Shown here in pieces: positions 27,738-36,731 of a stretch of DNA of 64,000 bases (position 1 is its first letter; every line of letters starts with the position of its first letter). The notes below the pieces were generated by a model that had not been told where the DNA came from, did no database searches, and saw only the letters and a list, made by a program, of their open reading frames with translations. The position numbers were made by a program, and so were the translations under genes. The stretch is from a bacterium (GTDB lineage Bacteria > Pseudomonadota > Gammaproteobacteria > UBA6186 > Azoamicaceae): positions 83,800 through 147,799 of the forward strand of contig DAHXPC010000004.1 in the NCBI GenBank assembly GCA_027364575.1. The letters run 5' to 3'.

Positions 27738-30700
27738 TTACTTTTTGGAAACTTTTGATTTAGCTTTTCCTTCCAATACCCCTTGAGCTCTTAAAACGGC
27801 AGAGTCAGTGATATCATGCCTTTCAGTATGGCTTTGAACAATAACCTCAAGCTGTTGTAGGCGCTGTGAAAGCAGATGGTTTGCTCTTAGTAGCTCTTGT
27901 TGGGAAACAGCACCGGATGCATGTGCTGAGGGCTGAGCAAATATTTGTTGTTGGGCACCAGCGTCAACAGAAACCCCTGCAGCATCTGCGATTCCTTTGA
28001 GTTTTTTCTCAAGCTCTTTCAGCTGTTTTTCCTGTAGTGCTGATTTTCTTTTTTGCTCTTCAATAAGTTGTGCATGCCTTTCATGATCTTCTTGTTTTGC
28101 TTGGCTTTTTAAAGCTTCTTCAAGCTGTCGTTCTTGTCGCTCTACCAAGGCTCTTAATGCTTGTAGCTCTTCCTTTGTTTTCTCGGTGGAGTTTCTCCTT
28201 TGAACCTCAAAGGTTGGCATAAAGGGTGCGGCTGCTTGGTGAGAGCTAGAGGCGACAGAAGTAGGCATTGGTGTAGGGGCAGATGCAGCGCTTGCTTCAG
28301 CTATAGTACAAGAGCCTTGATAAACATAATCTGCGCCCATTACAACTTGCAATAATTCTATGATTTCGTGGGGGGATGGATTAGCCCTAAGCTTGCCTGC
28401 CATAATCTCAGCGATAATATTTTGGCAATGCTGATCAGCCAAGGTTTTAATTTCATTATCAATGTCATTAAGTATGAGAGCGTCTTTTTGCTTTTTTAAG
28501 TTTTGTAATTTTTTTTGCACAAACCCGGTTTTTGGCCCTGTTTGAACCACTTGAATCGCTTGGCTTTGCGCTAGTGCTAGTTGTCGGGCAAGAGCTTCTG
28601 CAACTGCGTCTGCAACACCTGGAAAAAAATTAGCTAAGCTATTAATGCTTTTCTTTTTAGCGCGGTAATCTAAATAGTTAAGAGGGCCTGCGAGCACTTC
28701 TCCTATTATCCCTGCGATAGGAATATATTTAGAGATCTTTTCAATTCCTTTGGCAGCTCTTCCCCAATTAGTATCTTTGTCATTGGCAACCATATCCGAA
28801 TGGATAGCTTTTGCGGCAATGAAAATACTATTAAATTGAACCTGGAAACAATAATAATAATCGCTTAATTTAGGGTCATTTAAAATAACCTCCTGCTCCT
28901 GTAGCTTATGCTGTTCTTGTGACTCTTTTCTTAAGACTTCCATCAATTCTTTTTCTTGTGCTTGTATAATGCTAAGAGCCTTTCCCTTTAAATGAGGTAT
29001 GCTTTCTCTTAAGTCTTGCAATTGTTGATGGGTTTCTGAAATGGACTGTTGATTATTAGCAGCTTGTGTTTGAAACTCTGATAGTTTACTTAATAGCAGG
29101 TGATTCTGTTTCATCGCAATTTGTGCTTCTCGTAGAAGCGTTAAATCTTCCATTGATAATTCATAAATATTATTTGACACAGGTTGAGCAGAGGACGCAC
29201 TTGCTGATTGAGAAGAAGGAGGCGGGCTTAAATTTGTGATAGCTGGTTCTTGTGGTTTTGAAACGGTTGAGACTATTGAGGTTTGATGTGGTTTTTCTAG
29301 ATGTTTTTGCTCTACTAGCCTAGCTACATGTGGCAGTGTTGAAAGCTCCCCAAACAATGCATCACGCTGTTGCATACGGGTTTCCAATAGAGTGTGGCAG
29401 GCCTTGAGGTCGTGGCTTCCGTCGTTCCGCTCAGCATACTGGAGCGCACCGTTCCACTGCGCCACCGGGGTATAAGATGCCCGAACATTAGCAAATGTCT
29501 CTCCTAATTTCCCATTGTTATAAGTAGCTGTAGCTGTATACCACTCCCCTTCATCTGTCACTCGAGTACGTGGCAGAGGGCCTGCTGTAAAGTCAGGGCA
29601 AGGTTCAAAAGGCCGGTCGGCTCTACAATACTCATTCACAACATGCACCGGTAACAACCGTTGCGCACCTCCAACTTGTTTGTTCCATGTAGTGGCCCCT
29701 TCTTTCCATTTCTCTTGTCCCCACAAATCAACGCACGTCCGCAAGGCTTTCTCTAAGTTCTGCAACAAGGGTGCTGCAGAGACTCCATGTTGCTGCACCC
29801 AGGAACCTTTTTGCATCTCTTTAACTTGCTCAGCTGTAGTCTCTTTGGGTAAGTATTTTCGAATCATCGTCCACATATGCCAATCAAGTGCCCAAACAGC
29901 GTATTGAAAGCCAGTGATGCCTTTAAATGAACGCTCGGATAAATCAGTGACGTCAGAAGGTGCAAGAGCTAGGGCGGGCGTTTTCTGAAGCAGAGCTTCC
30001 GCTTGGTCTTGCTCACCTTCAGTAACTAGCTTTAAGAACGCACTTACAACTTGGGACGAGACTTGAGGCTGATTTTGGACTCTTGTGTATTGAGGAGCAG
30101 TTGAGGATGAAGAGCTGGAACTTGCAGAAAAGGATGCAGCTGAGCTCTGCGCCATTGATGAAGGCTGCGCGCTCTCAACCTCTGTTTTTTGTACGAGCTT
30201 GTTTTCTACTATAAGTTCTGATGGGTCCCAGACCTTGATGGTTTCATCGACCGAACCGCTTACCAACTCCCCACTCGGCAGCAAGGCTAAGCTGGTAACA
30301 GTAGAGGTATGCCCCTCAAGGGTTTTAATGCATTGTCCACTTTCCAAATTCCAGACCTTGATGGTTTTATCATATGAGCCGCTTATCAGCTCACCACTTG
30401 GCAGAAGCTGTAGGCACAAAACGCTATCAGCATGTCCTCTAAGAGTTTTAAGACAAGTACCACTTTTTAAATTCCAAAGCTTAATGCAGTCATCCTGTGA
30501 GCCGCTTACCAACTCGCCGCTGGGCAATAGCTGTAAACAACGAACAGCGTTGGTATGACCCTCAAAGGTTTTAATGCATTGCCCACTTTCCAAGTTCCAG
30601 ACCTTAATGGTCTTATCCCAGGAGCCACTCAGCAACTCGCCACTCGGCAGCAGGGTTAAGCAGCCAACAGCAGAGGCATGCCCCTCAAGAGTTTTAATGC

Positions 30701-31553
30701 ATTGTCCGCTTTTTAAGTCCCAGACCTTGATGGTTTTATCCGTTGAGCCGCCGCTGACGAGCTCCCCATTTGGGGCCAGCGTAAGGCATTTAACACCACT
30801 GGTATGCCCTTCAAGGATTTTAAGGTGTTTGCTAGTTTTTAAATCCCAGATTATGATATTATTGCTAAATAATGAGCTGCTTGCCAACTGACCATTTGGC
30901 AGAAGTTGGAGACTGGAAACCGTGCTGAAAGTATAACCAGGCGATGTAATATATTTAAGGAAACGGCCCTTTTTCAAGTCCCAGACATTGATGCTGCTAC
31001 CACTACCACACAGCAACTCAGCACTCGGCAGCAGGGTTAGACAGTGGAACTCTCGGGCATTAGCCTTAGAGCGGAGAACTTTAGCTCCCACCTTTTGGAC
31101 TCGTAGGCGATCAAGGCTGGCTTTTGCTTTAGCGTTCCCGTTAGCAGACGCCCTCTTGTACCACTCAATGGCCGTAGCATCACTTGGGTCTACACCTATG
31201 CCTTTTTCATACATACATCCAAGATGAAACTGTGCTTCAATATACCCTTGATTGGCTGCTTCTTGATACCAGCCAAAGGCTTTACTTTCATCTTTAGCAG
31301 TCCCACGGCCCGCCGCATACATAAGGCCTAGATTATGTTGGGCATTAACATTTCCCTGCTTAGCCGCTCTTTCATACCATCTGATAGCTTTAACATAGTT
31401 TTGAGCAGTTCCATCGCCTGTATCGTAAGCGCGCCCAACATAGAGCTGTGCCTCTGGGTTACCTTTTGTAAATATTCCACCTTCAGCGAGCTTATGTTGC
31501 TCATCAAATTTTCTTTTTAGTTCTTGTTCATTGATTGGATTAACGGCTGCCAT
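27738..31553 (-). CDS. Giant Sel1 / WD40-propeller / coiled-coil protein
   Basis: A 1271-residue multidomain protein. Residues about 32-145 contain three Sel1 repeats (AQHNLGLMYAAGRGT, AQFHLGCMYEKGIGV). Residues about 160-445 hold seven WD40 repeats (GHTS.V.CL.LLPSGELVSGS.D.TIKVW), enough for one closed seven-bladed propeller, with blades 3-7 almost identical. A Ser-rich linker (460-488) leads to an unrecognised domain (about 504-740, with FQYAVWALDWHMW), a second Ser/Pro-rich linker, and coiled coils with a hydrophobic AGIIGEVLAGPLNYL segment. CAGGAGT precedes the ATG. No signal peptide is present. It looks like a host-directed scaffold, but its function is unknown. Confidence 0.85.
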   Translation of the reverse strand: MAAVNPINEQELKRKFDEQHKLAEGGIFTKGNPEAQLYVGRAYDTGDGTAQNYVKAIRWYERAAKQGNVNAQHNLGLMYAAGRGTAKDESKAFGWYQEAANQGYIEAQFHLGCMYEKGIGVDPSDATAIEWYKRASANGNAKAKASLDRLRVQKVGAKVLRSKANAREFHCLTLLPSAELLCGSGSSINVWDLKKGRFLKYITSPGYTFSTVSSLQLLPNGQLASSSLFSNNIIIWDLKTSKHLKILEGHTSGVKCLTLAPNGELVSGGSTDKTIKVWDLKSGQCIKTLEGHASAVGCLTLLPSGELLSGSWDKTIKVWNLESGQCIKTFEGHTNAVRCLQLLPSGELVSGSQDDCIKLWNLKSGTCLKTLRGHADSVLCLQLLPSGELISGSYDKTIKVWNLESGQCIKTLEGHTSTVTSLALLPSGELVSGSVDETIKVWDPSELIVENKLVQKTEVESAQPSSMAQSSAASFSASSSSSSSTAPQYTRVQNQPQVSSQVVSAFLKLVTEGEQDQAEALLQKTPALALAPSDVTDLSERSFKGITGFQYAVWALDWHMWTMIRKYLPKETTAEQVKEMQKGSWVQQHGVSAAPLLQNLEKALRTCVDLWGQEKWKEGATTWNKQVGGAQRLLPVHVVNEYCRADRPFEPCPDFTAGPLPRTRVTDEGEWYTATATYNNGKLGETFANVRASYTPVAQWNGALQYAERNDGSHDLKACHTLLETRMQQRDALFGELSTLPHVARLVEQKHLEKPHQTSIVSTVSKPQEPAITNLSPPPSSQSASASSAQPVSNNIYELSMEDLTLLREAQIAMKQNHLLLSKLSEFQTQAANNQQSISETHQQLQDLRESIPHLKGKALSIIQAQEKELMEVLRKESQEQHKLQEQEVILNDPKLSDYYYCFQVQFNSIFIAAKAIHSDMVANDKDTNWGRAAKGIEKISKYIPIAGIIGEVLAGPLNYLDYRAKKKSINSLANFFPGVADAVAEALARQLALAQSQAIQVVQTGPKTGFVQKKLQNLKKQKDALILNDIDNEIKTLADQHCQNIIAEIMAGKLRANPSPHEIIELLQVVMGADYVYQGSCTIAEASAASAPTPMPTSVASSSHQAAAPFMPTFEVQRRNSTEKTKEELQALRALVERQERQLEEALKSQAKQEDHERHAQLIEEQKRKSALQEKQLKELEKKLKGIADAAGVSVDAGAQQQIFAQPSAHASGAVSQQELLRANHLLSQRLQQLEVIVQSHTERHDITDSAVLRAQGVLEGKAKSKVSKK

Positions 31554-31596
31554 AATGTTTACTCCTGAGATAAGGATAGTTTTTTACATTAGTGCC

Positions 31597-31624
31597 ATTT
31601 TACCCAGAAAGCGTGGAAAGACAA
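31597..31624 (-). promoter_or_regulatory. Candidate promoter for the Sel1/WD40 gene
   Basis: Read on the minus strand, TTGTCT (31624-31619) and TAAAAT (31602-31597) are spaced by 16 bases, about 45 bases before the ATG at 31553. The gene therefore appears to be an independent transcription unit. Confidence 0.35.
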
Positions 31625-31846
31625 TTAAAAAGAAAATGTACCCATAAATTTTGTTGCATTTGAGGTTTGATAGTGCCGTCTTTTATCTCGTGAGAGATGT
31701 ATTCAAAAATGATGGATTGGCCGTTAGCATTTTTTAGATTCGGTGATTTGTTAATCAACTAAATTTCATGCTGCGATTTTATGCCTATCATTTGATTTTG
31801 ATATTTATAATTCAAGTTTTAGAGGCTATAATAGAAGCGTGATATT

Positions 31847-33259
31847 ATGTATAATTCCGGCATGAATACACTATTAAAAACACGATTTGCCCCTAGCCCA
31901 ACAGGCCTTATGCACTTTGGGAACCTTCGAACGGCTCTATTTAACTATTTATATGCGATGCGGCATAAAGGCCAATTGCTACTGCGGATCGAAGATACGG
32001 ATCTCAGTCGATCGGAAACCCACTATACAGATTCTATCTTGGCGGATTTAAAAGGGTTAGGGATCGAATGGCAAGAAGGCCCTTATTATCAGTCAGAACG
32101 TCAAGCCATCTATGATAACTACTACGAAATTTTAGAAAAAAAGGCCAGTGTATATCCTTGCTTTTGTACAGAAGCACAATTGGCACTCACTCGAAAAGTG
32201 CAATTGGCTTCGGGCCAGCCGCCTCGATATCCAGGCACTTGCCGTCAATTGAGCGTTGAGGCTATTTTAAGTAAAAAAGCGGCCAATATACCCTTTACTT
32301 TACGCTTTGAAGTTTCCAATGAGCAAAAAGTCGAATTTCAAGATTTGATTAAAGGTGAGCAGCGCTTTGATACCAGCCATATTGGCGATTTTATTATTCG
32401 CCGCAATGATGGCAGCGCATCCTTTATGTTTTGTAATGCGATTGATGATGCCTTAATGGGTGTGACGCATGCATTAAGGGGGGATGATCATCTGACCAAT
32501 ACGCCTAGACAGATTTTAATTTTACAGGCGCTTGCACTTCCTATTCCGCAGTATGGTCACTTCCCGACTATTTTGGGTCTGGATAGTCGACCGTTGTCTA
32601 AGCGCAATGGCAGTCGTTCGATTCAAGCGTTAAGAGAAGAAGGTTTTCATCCTTTGGCCATTTTAAATTATTTAGCCCGCTTAGGCCATCACGATACGGA
32701 TATGGGGTTGTTAAGCTTAGAAACGCTGTGTGAACATTTTGATCTTAGCCATATTAGCTCAGCCCCCGCGCATTATGATCCGGCACAATTAAATTATTGG
32801 CAAAAACTCGCCATGCATCAAAGCACGGTTGCAGAATGCTGGCAACAATTCTCGCCTTGGGTAAAAGACTGGGTACCGGAAGATAAAATAAATGCTTTTG
32901 TCGAAGCCATACAACCCAACATTGTGATGCCGATGGAAGCACTTGCCTGGGCCCAGGCACTTTTTGGCGAAAAGCGTGTATTGAGCGATGATTTGCTAAA
33001 AGTTATCCAAGAAGCCGGTGTGCCATTTTTTAACACGGCAATTCAGTTATTGGATGATCCCACTTTGACATTTTCTGAGTGGATGAAAAATTTACAACAC
33101 AGTACAGGCTGTAAAGGAAAGAGCCTATTTTTTCCCTTAAGGGCCGCTTTAACCGGCGCATTACATGGCCCAGAATTGATCAGAATATTGGATCTTCTTG
33201 GCATTGAAAATGCAAAATCCAGATTAGCAGAGGCCGCACAGTATGCTCAAACTTTATAA
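31847..33259 (+). CDS. gltX: Glutamyl-tRNA synthetase
   Basis: A class I synthetase of 470 residues. The HIGH-like motif is PSPTGLMHFGNLRTALFNYL and the KMSKS-like motif is PLSKRNGS. A zinc knuckle candidate is CFCTEAQL...YPGTC. An internal ATG at 31862 (MNTLLKTRFAPSPTG) could also be the start, since neither has a strong ribosome site. The 3' end overlaps cysS by 17 bases, so the two synthetases form one operon. Whether it is discriminating or also charges tRNA-Gln cannot be told; a second gltX or glnS may exist elsewhere. Confidence 0.94.
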   Translation: MYNSGMNTLLKTRFAPSPTGLMHFGNLRTALFNYLYAMRHKGQLLLRIEDTDLSRSETHYTDSILADLKGLGIEWQEGPYYQSERQAIYDNYYEILEKKASVYPCFCTEAQLALTRKVQLASGQPPRYPGTCRQLSVEAILSKKAANIPFTLRFEVSNEQKVEFQDLIKGEQRFDTSHIGDFIIRRNDGSASFMFCNAIDDALMGVTHALRGDDHLTNTPRQILILQALALPIPQYGHFPTILGLDSRPLSKRNGSRSIQALREEGFHPLAILNYLARLGHHDTDMGLLSLETLCEHFDLSHISSAPAHYDPAQLNYWQKLAMHQSTVAECWQQFSPWVKDWVPEDKINAFVEAIQPNIVMPMEALAWAQALFGEKRVLSDDLLKVIQEAGVPFFNTAIQLLDDPTLTFSEWMKNLQHSTGCKGKSLFFPLRAALTGALHGPELIRILDLLGIENAKSRLAEAAQYAQTL

Positions 33260-34637
33260 TACTTTATCCAAGCAAAAAGAAATTTTTACCCCTTTACAGA
33301 CAGGGAAAGTGGGTTTCTATGTTTGTGGTGTCACTGTTTATGATCTTTGCCACATTGGGCACGCACGGGTTTATTTGGTGTTTGATACCATTATGCGCTA
33401 TTTGCGCAGTCAGGGCTTTCAGGTTACCTATATCCGAAATATTACCGATATCGATGATAAAATCATTCGGCGCGCTAAAGAAAAAAACGAACCGTTTGAA
33501 GCATTAACCGAACGGTTCATTACAGCCATGCATGAAGATTTTGCGGCATTACAGATCACGCCACCGACGGTAGAACCTAGGGCAACCGACTATATTCAGC
33601 CTATGATCCAAATGATCACCACATTGATTGCTAAAGGGATGGCTTATGTTGCCAATAATGGCGATGTGTATTACTCGGTAGAGAAATTTAAAACCTACGG
33701 ATGTCTTTCGCATCGTAATCTAGAATCGCTGCAAGCAGGTGCTCGCATAGAAGTGAATGAAGCAAAACAGAGCCCATTAGACTTTGTCTTGTGGAAAATG
33801 GCAAAGCCGGATGAACCGAGTTGGGCGTCGCCTTGGGGAAATGGCCGTCCAGGCTGGCATATAGAATGCTCTGCGATGGCATTACAAAATTTAGGCGAAA
33901 CCTTGGATATTCACGGAGGCGGCCCTGATTTGCAATTTCCGCACCATGAAAATGAACGTGCGCAATCGGAAGCTGCAACTGAGAAGCAATTTGTGAATTA
34001 TTGGATGCATGTAGGCTATGTGCGGCAAGACAAAGAGAAAATGTCGAAATCGTTAGATAATTTTTTAACCATTCGAGATTTTTTAAAGCATTATGATCCC
34101 GAGGTGTTACGATTTTTTGCCATTGGCAGCCATTACCGAAGTCCGGTTGATTATACGTTAACCAATATGGATACGGCGGTAAAGGCGGTAGAGCGTTTAT
34201 ATATAGCCCTGAGAGGATTATCTCTCCTTGCAGAAGCAGACAATGATCAAAGCCAAGGTCTGGAATTTGAAAAACGCTTTATGGGTGCAATGAATGATGA
34301 TTTTAATACACCCGATGCCATAGCGGTTTTATTTGAGCTTGCCAGAGAAGTGAATTGTTTGCGTGAGATGGATCTGCTGAGAGCCCGTCAGTTTGCCTTT
34401 CTTTTGAAAAAATTGGGAAACATATTAGGATTGCTGTTGCAAAACCCGGATGCCTTTTTACAAAATTTAAGAGGAAAAATCATTACGCCAGAAGAGATCG
34501 AAAAACGTATCGTCGAAAGAAATGAAGCTCGATTGGCTAAAGATTGGGCAGCCTCCGATAAGATCCGCGATGCATTGTTGGAACAGGGCATTTCATTAGA
34601 GGATACGGCCACGGGTACCCTTTGGCATATCGTTTGA
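33243..34637 (+). CDS. cysS: Cysteinyl-tRNA synthetase
   Basis: A class I synthetase of 464 residues. HIGH is exact in CHIGHARVYLVFD and KMSKS is exact in KEKMSKSLDNF. Zinc ligands are Cys28 (YVCGVTVYD), the Cys in WHIECSAMA, and FPHHENERAQSEA with His and Glu. The gene starts inside the end of gltX and finishes before a strong terminator at 34656. Confidence 0.96.
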   Translation: MLKLYNTLSKQKEIFTPLQTGKVGFYVCGVTVYDLCHIGHARVYLVFDTIMRYLRSQGFQVTYIRNITDIDDKIIRRAKEKNEPFEALTERFITAMHEDFAALQITPPTVEPRATDYIQPMIQMITTLIAKGMAYVANNGDVYYSVEKFKTYGCLSHRNLESLQAGARIEVNEAKQSPLDFVLWKMAKPDEPSWASPWGNGRPGWHIECSAMALQNLGETLDIHGGGPDLQFPHHENERAQSEAATEKQFVNYWMHVGYVRQDKEKMSKSLDNFLTIRDFLKHYDPEVLRFFAIGSHYRSPVDYTLTNMDTAVKAVERLYIALRGLSLLAEADNDQSQGLEFEKRFMGAMNDDFNTPDAIAVLFELAREVNCLREMDLLRARQFAFLLKKLGNILGLLLQNPDAFLQNLRGKIITPEEIEKRIVERNEARLAKDWAASDKIRDALLEQGISLEDTATGTLWHIV

Positions 34638-34655
34638 CAGATGAGTAGGCAAAAA

Positions 34656-34685
34656 AAAGGTAGGCCACAAACGTGGCCTACCTTT
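34656..34685. terminator. Bidirectional rho-independent terminator
   Basis: GGTAGGCCAC-AAAC-GTGGCCTACC forms a perfect 10-bp stem with a 4-base loop, extended by three A-T pairs. An A run on the left and TTT on the right make it usable from both sides. It separates the convergent cysS (+) and the small secreted-protein gene (-). Confidence 0.9.
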
Positions 34686-34704
34686 CTCAATTAATTCTTA
34701 AGAA

Positions 34705-34911
34705 TTAATTAGCTGGAGCTATCAAGCAGCCCTTAGCAACTAAAGCATCTTTACATGCTTGATCTAAGCACTTATCCATTTCTGCTTTGCATTCTACTGC
34801 AGTCATAGTTGTACCTGTTGTTGTTGTGGTTGTTTGCACAGCTGCTTCAGAAGCAAATGCAGGGGCACAAACAGACATTGCGGCAACAGCAGCTAAAATT
34901 ACTGATTTCAT
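34705..34911 (-). CDS. Small secreted four-cysteine protein
   Basis: A 68-residue product with a clear signal peptide (MKSVILAAVAAMSVCAPAFA). The mature peptide has a Thr-rich stretch (TTTTTTGTTMT), then a compact block VECKAEMDKCLDQACKDALVAKGC whose four cysteines are spaced C-x6-C-x4-C-x8-C, suited to two disulfides or a metal site. GGAGAG lies before the ATG. I do not recognise a family. It should be periplasmic or secreted; export beyond the periplasm is not shown. Confidence 0.7.
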   Translation of the reverse strand: MKSVILAAVAAMSVCAPAFASEAAVQTTTTTTGTTMTAVECKAEMDKCLDQACKDALVAKGCLIAPAN

Positions 34912-34928
34912 TGATAACTCTCCAAGAA

Positions 34929-34940
34929 AATGACGTCATT
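34929..34940. promoter_or_regulatory. Perfect 12-bp palindrome upstream of the small secreted-protein gene
   Basis: AATGACGTCATT is fully palindromic and lies 17 bases before the ATG of the minus-strand gene, overlapping its expected 5' leader. It has the form of a dimeric regulator site, although the regulator is unknown. Confidence 0.35.
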
Positions 34941-35006
34941 ACAAATACGGAACATCTCCCGATATGCATTTAGGAGTGCCCCGCGGTTATCTGTCAGAAT
35001 GCCCAC

Positions 35007-35025
35007 TTTATGCTGTTAGCATAAA
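35007..35025. repeat. Inverted repeat between mscS and the small secreted-protein gene
   Basis: TTTATGCT-GTT-AGCATAAA is a perfect 8-bp stem with a 3-base loop. Neither strand has a T run after the stem, so it is not a typical terminator. It may lie in the promoter region of the downstream minus-strand gene. Confidence 0.4.
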
Positions 35026-35090
35026 AAAACATTACTGACCTTCAATAGCTTAGCACACATTTTTTTAAGGTCCAACTACTTTTCAAAAAA

Positions 35091-35909
35091 CTAGCTTTGT
35101 GGTGCCATAATCATTGTTGTCGGGGAAGATAATCGAATATCGTGGATAATAAATGCCGCTTGGATGTCCATTTGAATATTGGTTTGGAAACTAGAATATG
35201 AGATTTGTTTACCCCACACAGAAAATTGCAAGAGAACGGTAGAGTCACAAAATTCTAAAAATGCAAGTTCAGGAGCAGGAGAGACAAGACAGAGCGGATT
35301 TTGCCTGGCGACTTCCATTAAGATTTTTTTAACTTTTGCTAAATCCTCTGTTGAATTAAAGCGGATTTTTATGTCGAAACGACGAATGGGGAAACGCGTT
35401 AAGTTTTTAAATTGTGATTTCAGCAGTGACTCATTTGGGATACGGACAAACGTATTATCTTTGGTTCGAAGCTTAACCGACAATAGATCAATTGAGAGTA
35501 CCTCGCCAACGACATCATTGAAGGTGATGAGATCCCCTATTTCAAATGGTTTTTCAGCAATTAAAAATACGCCACTTAAAAAATTTGAAATAGAAGTTTG
35601 GGCGGCGAATGCAACAGCCGCCGTTAAAATTCCAGCCGCACCCACGAAAGTTGAAATATTGAATCCTGCTGCTTTCAATGGAATTAACAGGGATAAACCT
35701 AGCCCTAAATAAAAAATAACCCGGCGTAGGAGTTGTGAATGATGCGCAGACAGGTGCTTCTCTAGCATCTTACCCATTAGCCAAGAAAAATACAGAGTGG
35801 CCATGATGCCAACAATAATATAAACCCCCCATTTTAATAAATCATGTTCTCTAAAAAAGAGTAAGGCATTGTTTGAATACAGAAACGAAAGATCAGGGAT
35901 TGATGGCAT
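35091..35909 (-). CDS. MscS-family mechanosensitive channel
   Basis: A 272-residue small-conductance mechanosensitive channel. Three hydrophobic segments fill residues 25-110, with the pore-like GAAGILTAAVAFAAQTSISNFLSG followed by the beta domain (FEIGDLITFNDVVGEVLSIDLLSVKLRTKDNTFVRIPN, quoted here in pieces: PFEIGDLITF and VRIPNESLLKSQFKN). It releases osmolytes under hypo-osmotic stress. It begins three bases after the DUF432 gene, so folD, the DUF432 gene and this channel form one operon. Confidence 0.92.
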   Translation of the reverse strand: MPSIPDLSFLYSNNALLFFREHDLLKWGVYIIVGIMATLYFSWLMGKMLEKHLSAHHSQLLRRVIFYLGLGLSLLIPLKAAGFNISTFVGAAGILTAAVAFAAQTSISNFLSGVFLIAEKPFEIGDLITFNDVVGEVLSIDLLSVKLRTKDNTFVRIPNESLLKSQFKNLTRFPIRRFDIKIRFNSTEDLAKVKKILMEVARQNPLCLVSPAPELAFLEFCDSTVLLQFSVWGKQISYSSFQTNIQMDIQAAFIIHDIRLSSPTTMIMAPQS

Positions 35910-35912
35910 AAG

Positions 35913-36731
35913 TTATTTCCACATAAAAGGGCTAAATAAATTTTTTAAACCGGGTTTTTGCTCAAAACGTGCCGGGCAAAGTAGTTGAAGATCTTGGAGC
36001 GGTAATGGAGGTCCTTTCACCACATTGGTTTCGACATCATTGGCATTCTCATGATGAATATTCAATTGTTCGGTCCATAGATGATTTTGTATATCACTAT
36101 AAACGGATAAAAAGGGAAGGGGAACTTTTAATTCTCGCAACAAAAGCGTTTCTCTAGAGTGATTTTCGATACAGATAGGCGTCATAATTCGGGTGGTGTC
36201 TTGTGGGAGATCCTCCAGGTGGGGGGAGCAATAACTTTCCCCCGCATAGCAGAGCTCGCCTTCCAAAGTATTTTTCCCAAACCAAGTATCCCCCAATGTT
36301 TCAGCAGCAACCTCATCGAGTAAAATTGAAGGATTGCCGGTTTCTATTCTGATCCATATCGGGGAACTGACATAGAGCAGCAGCGTTTCACCCGAGGGGA
36401 TATAAAAAGGACGATCCAATTGCGACAGTAGGGAACGATCAGGCAGTGAGGGTTTTAAAACAATTTCATTGGAAGCTTGCGCGGCAAAATTTTTAAACGG
36501 TTGCTCGCCTTCTCGATAGGTGGTTACCCGCCATTCTAAGCTGTAGCGATCAAAACACAAAACGAGGTTACCAATTTTAAAAAAACGCGACTGTTCTTCC
36601 TCGACTAAAAAAATCCCCCACCAAGGCGCTTGTATATCGGCAGGATCAATTATTGTGTGAATGGCCTTAGGTTTGGCCTTTTTTCGAACAAACGGGAGAA
36701 AGTTATAGAGTGCTTCAATCCAGGGTTTCAT
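35913..36731 (-). CDS. Putative DUF432 family protein
   Basis: A 272-residue soluble protein without signal peptide. It has an all-beta look (IHTIIDPADIQAPWWGIFLV, YIPSGETLLLYVSSPIWIRIE, TRIMTPICIENHSRETLLLRELKVP). I assign it to DUF432 from memory of that family's sequence style and its habit of lying beside mscS, so the label is moderate. Its ATG directly follows the folD stop (TAAATG) and mscS follows after three bases, which suggests a partner or regulator of the channel. Confidence 0.5.
   Translation of the reverse strand: MKPWIEALYNFLPFVRKKAKPKAIHTIIDPADIQAPWWGIFLVEEEQSRFFKIGNLVLCFDRYSLEWRVTTYREGEQPFKNFAAQASNEIVLKPSLPDRSLLSQLDRPFYIPSGETLLLYVSSPIWIRIETGNPSILLDEVAAETLGDTWFGKNTLEGELCYAGESYCSPHLEDLPQDTTRIMTPICIENHSRETLLLRELKVPLPFLSVYSDIQNHLWTEQLNIHHENANDVETNVVKGPPLPLQDLQLLCPARFEQKPGLKNLFSPFMWK

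Noticed and set aside
30199..30891. Plus-strand open frames opposite the WD40 repeats
   Set aside because: They repeat with the period of the WD40 units on the minus strand and have no ribosome site; they are shadows of the coding strand.
35007..35025. Hairpin after mscS as a terminator
   Set aside because: No T run follows the stem on either strand.
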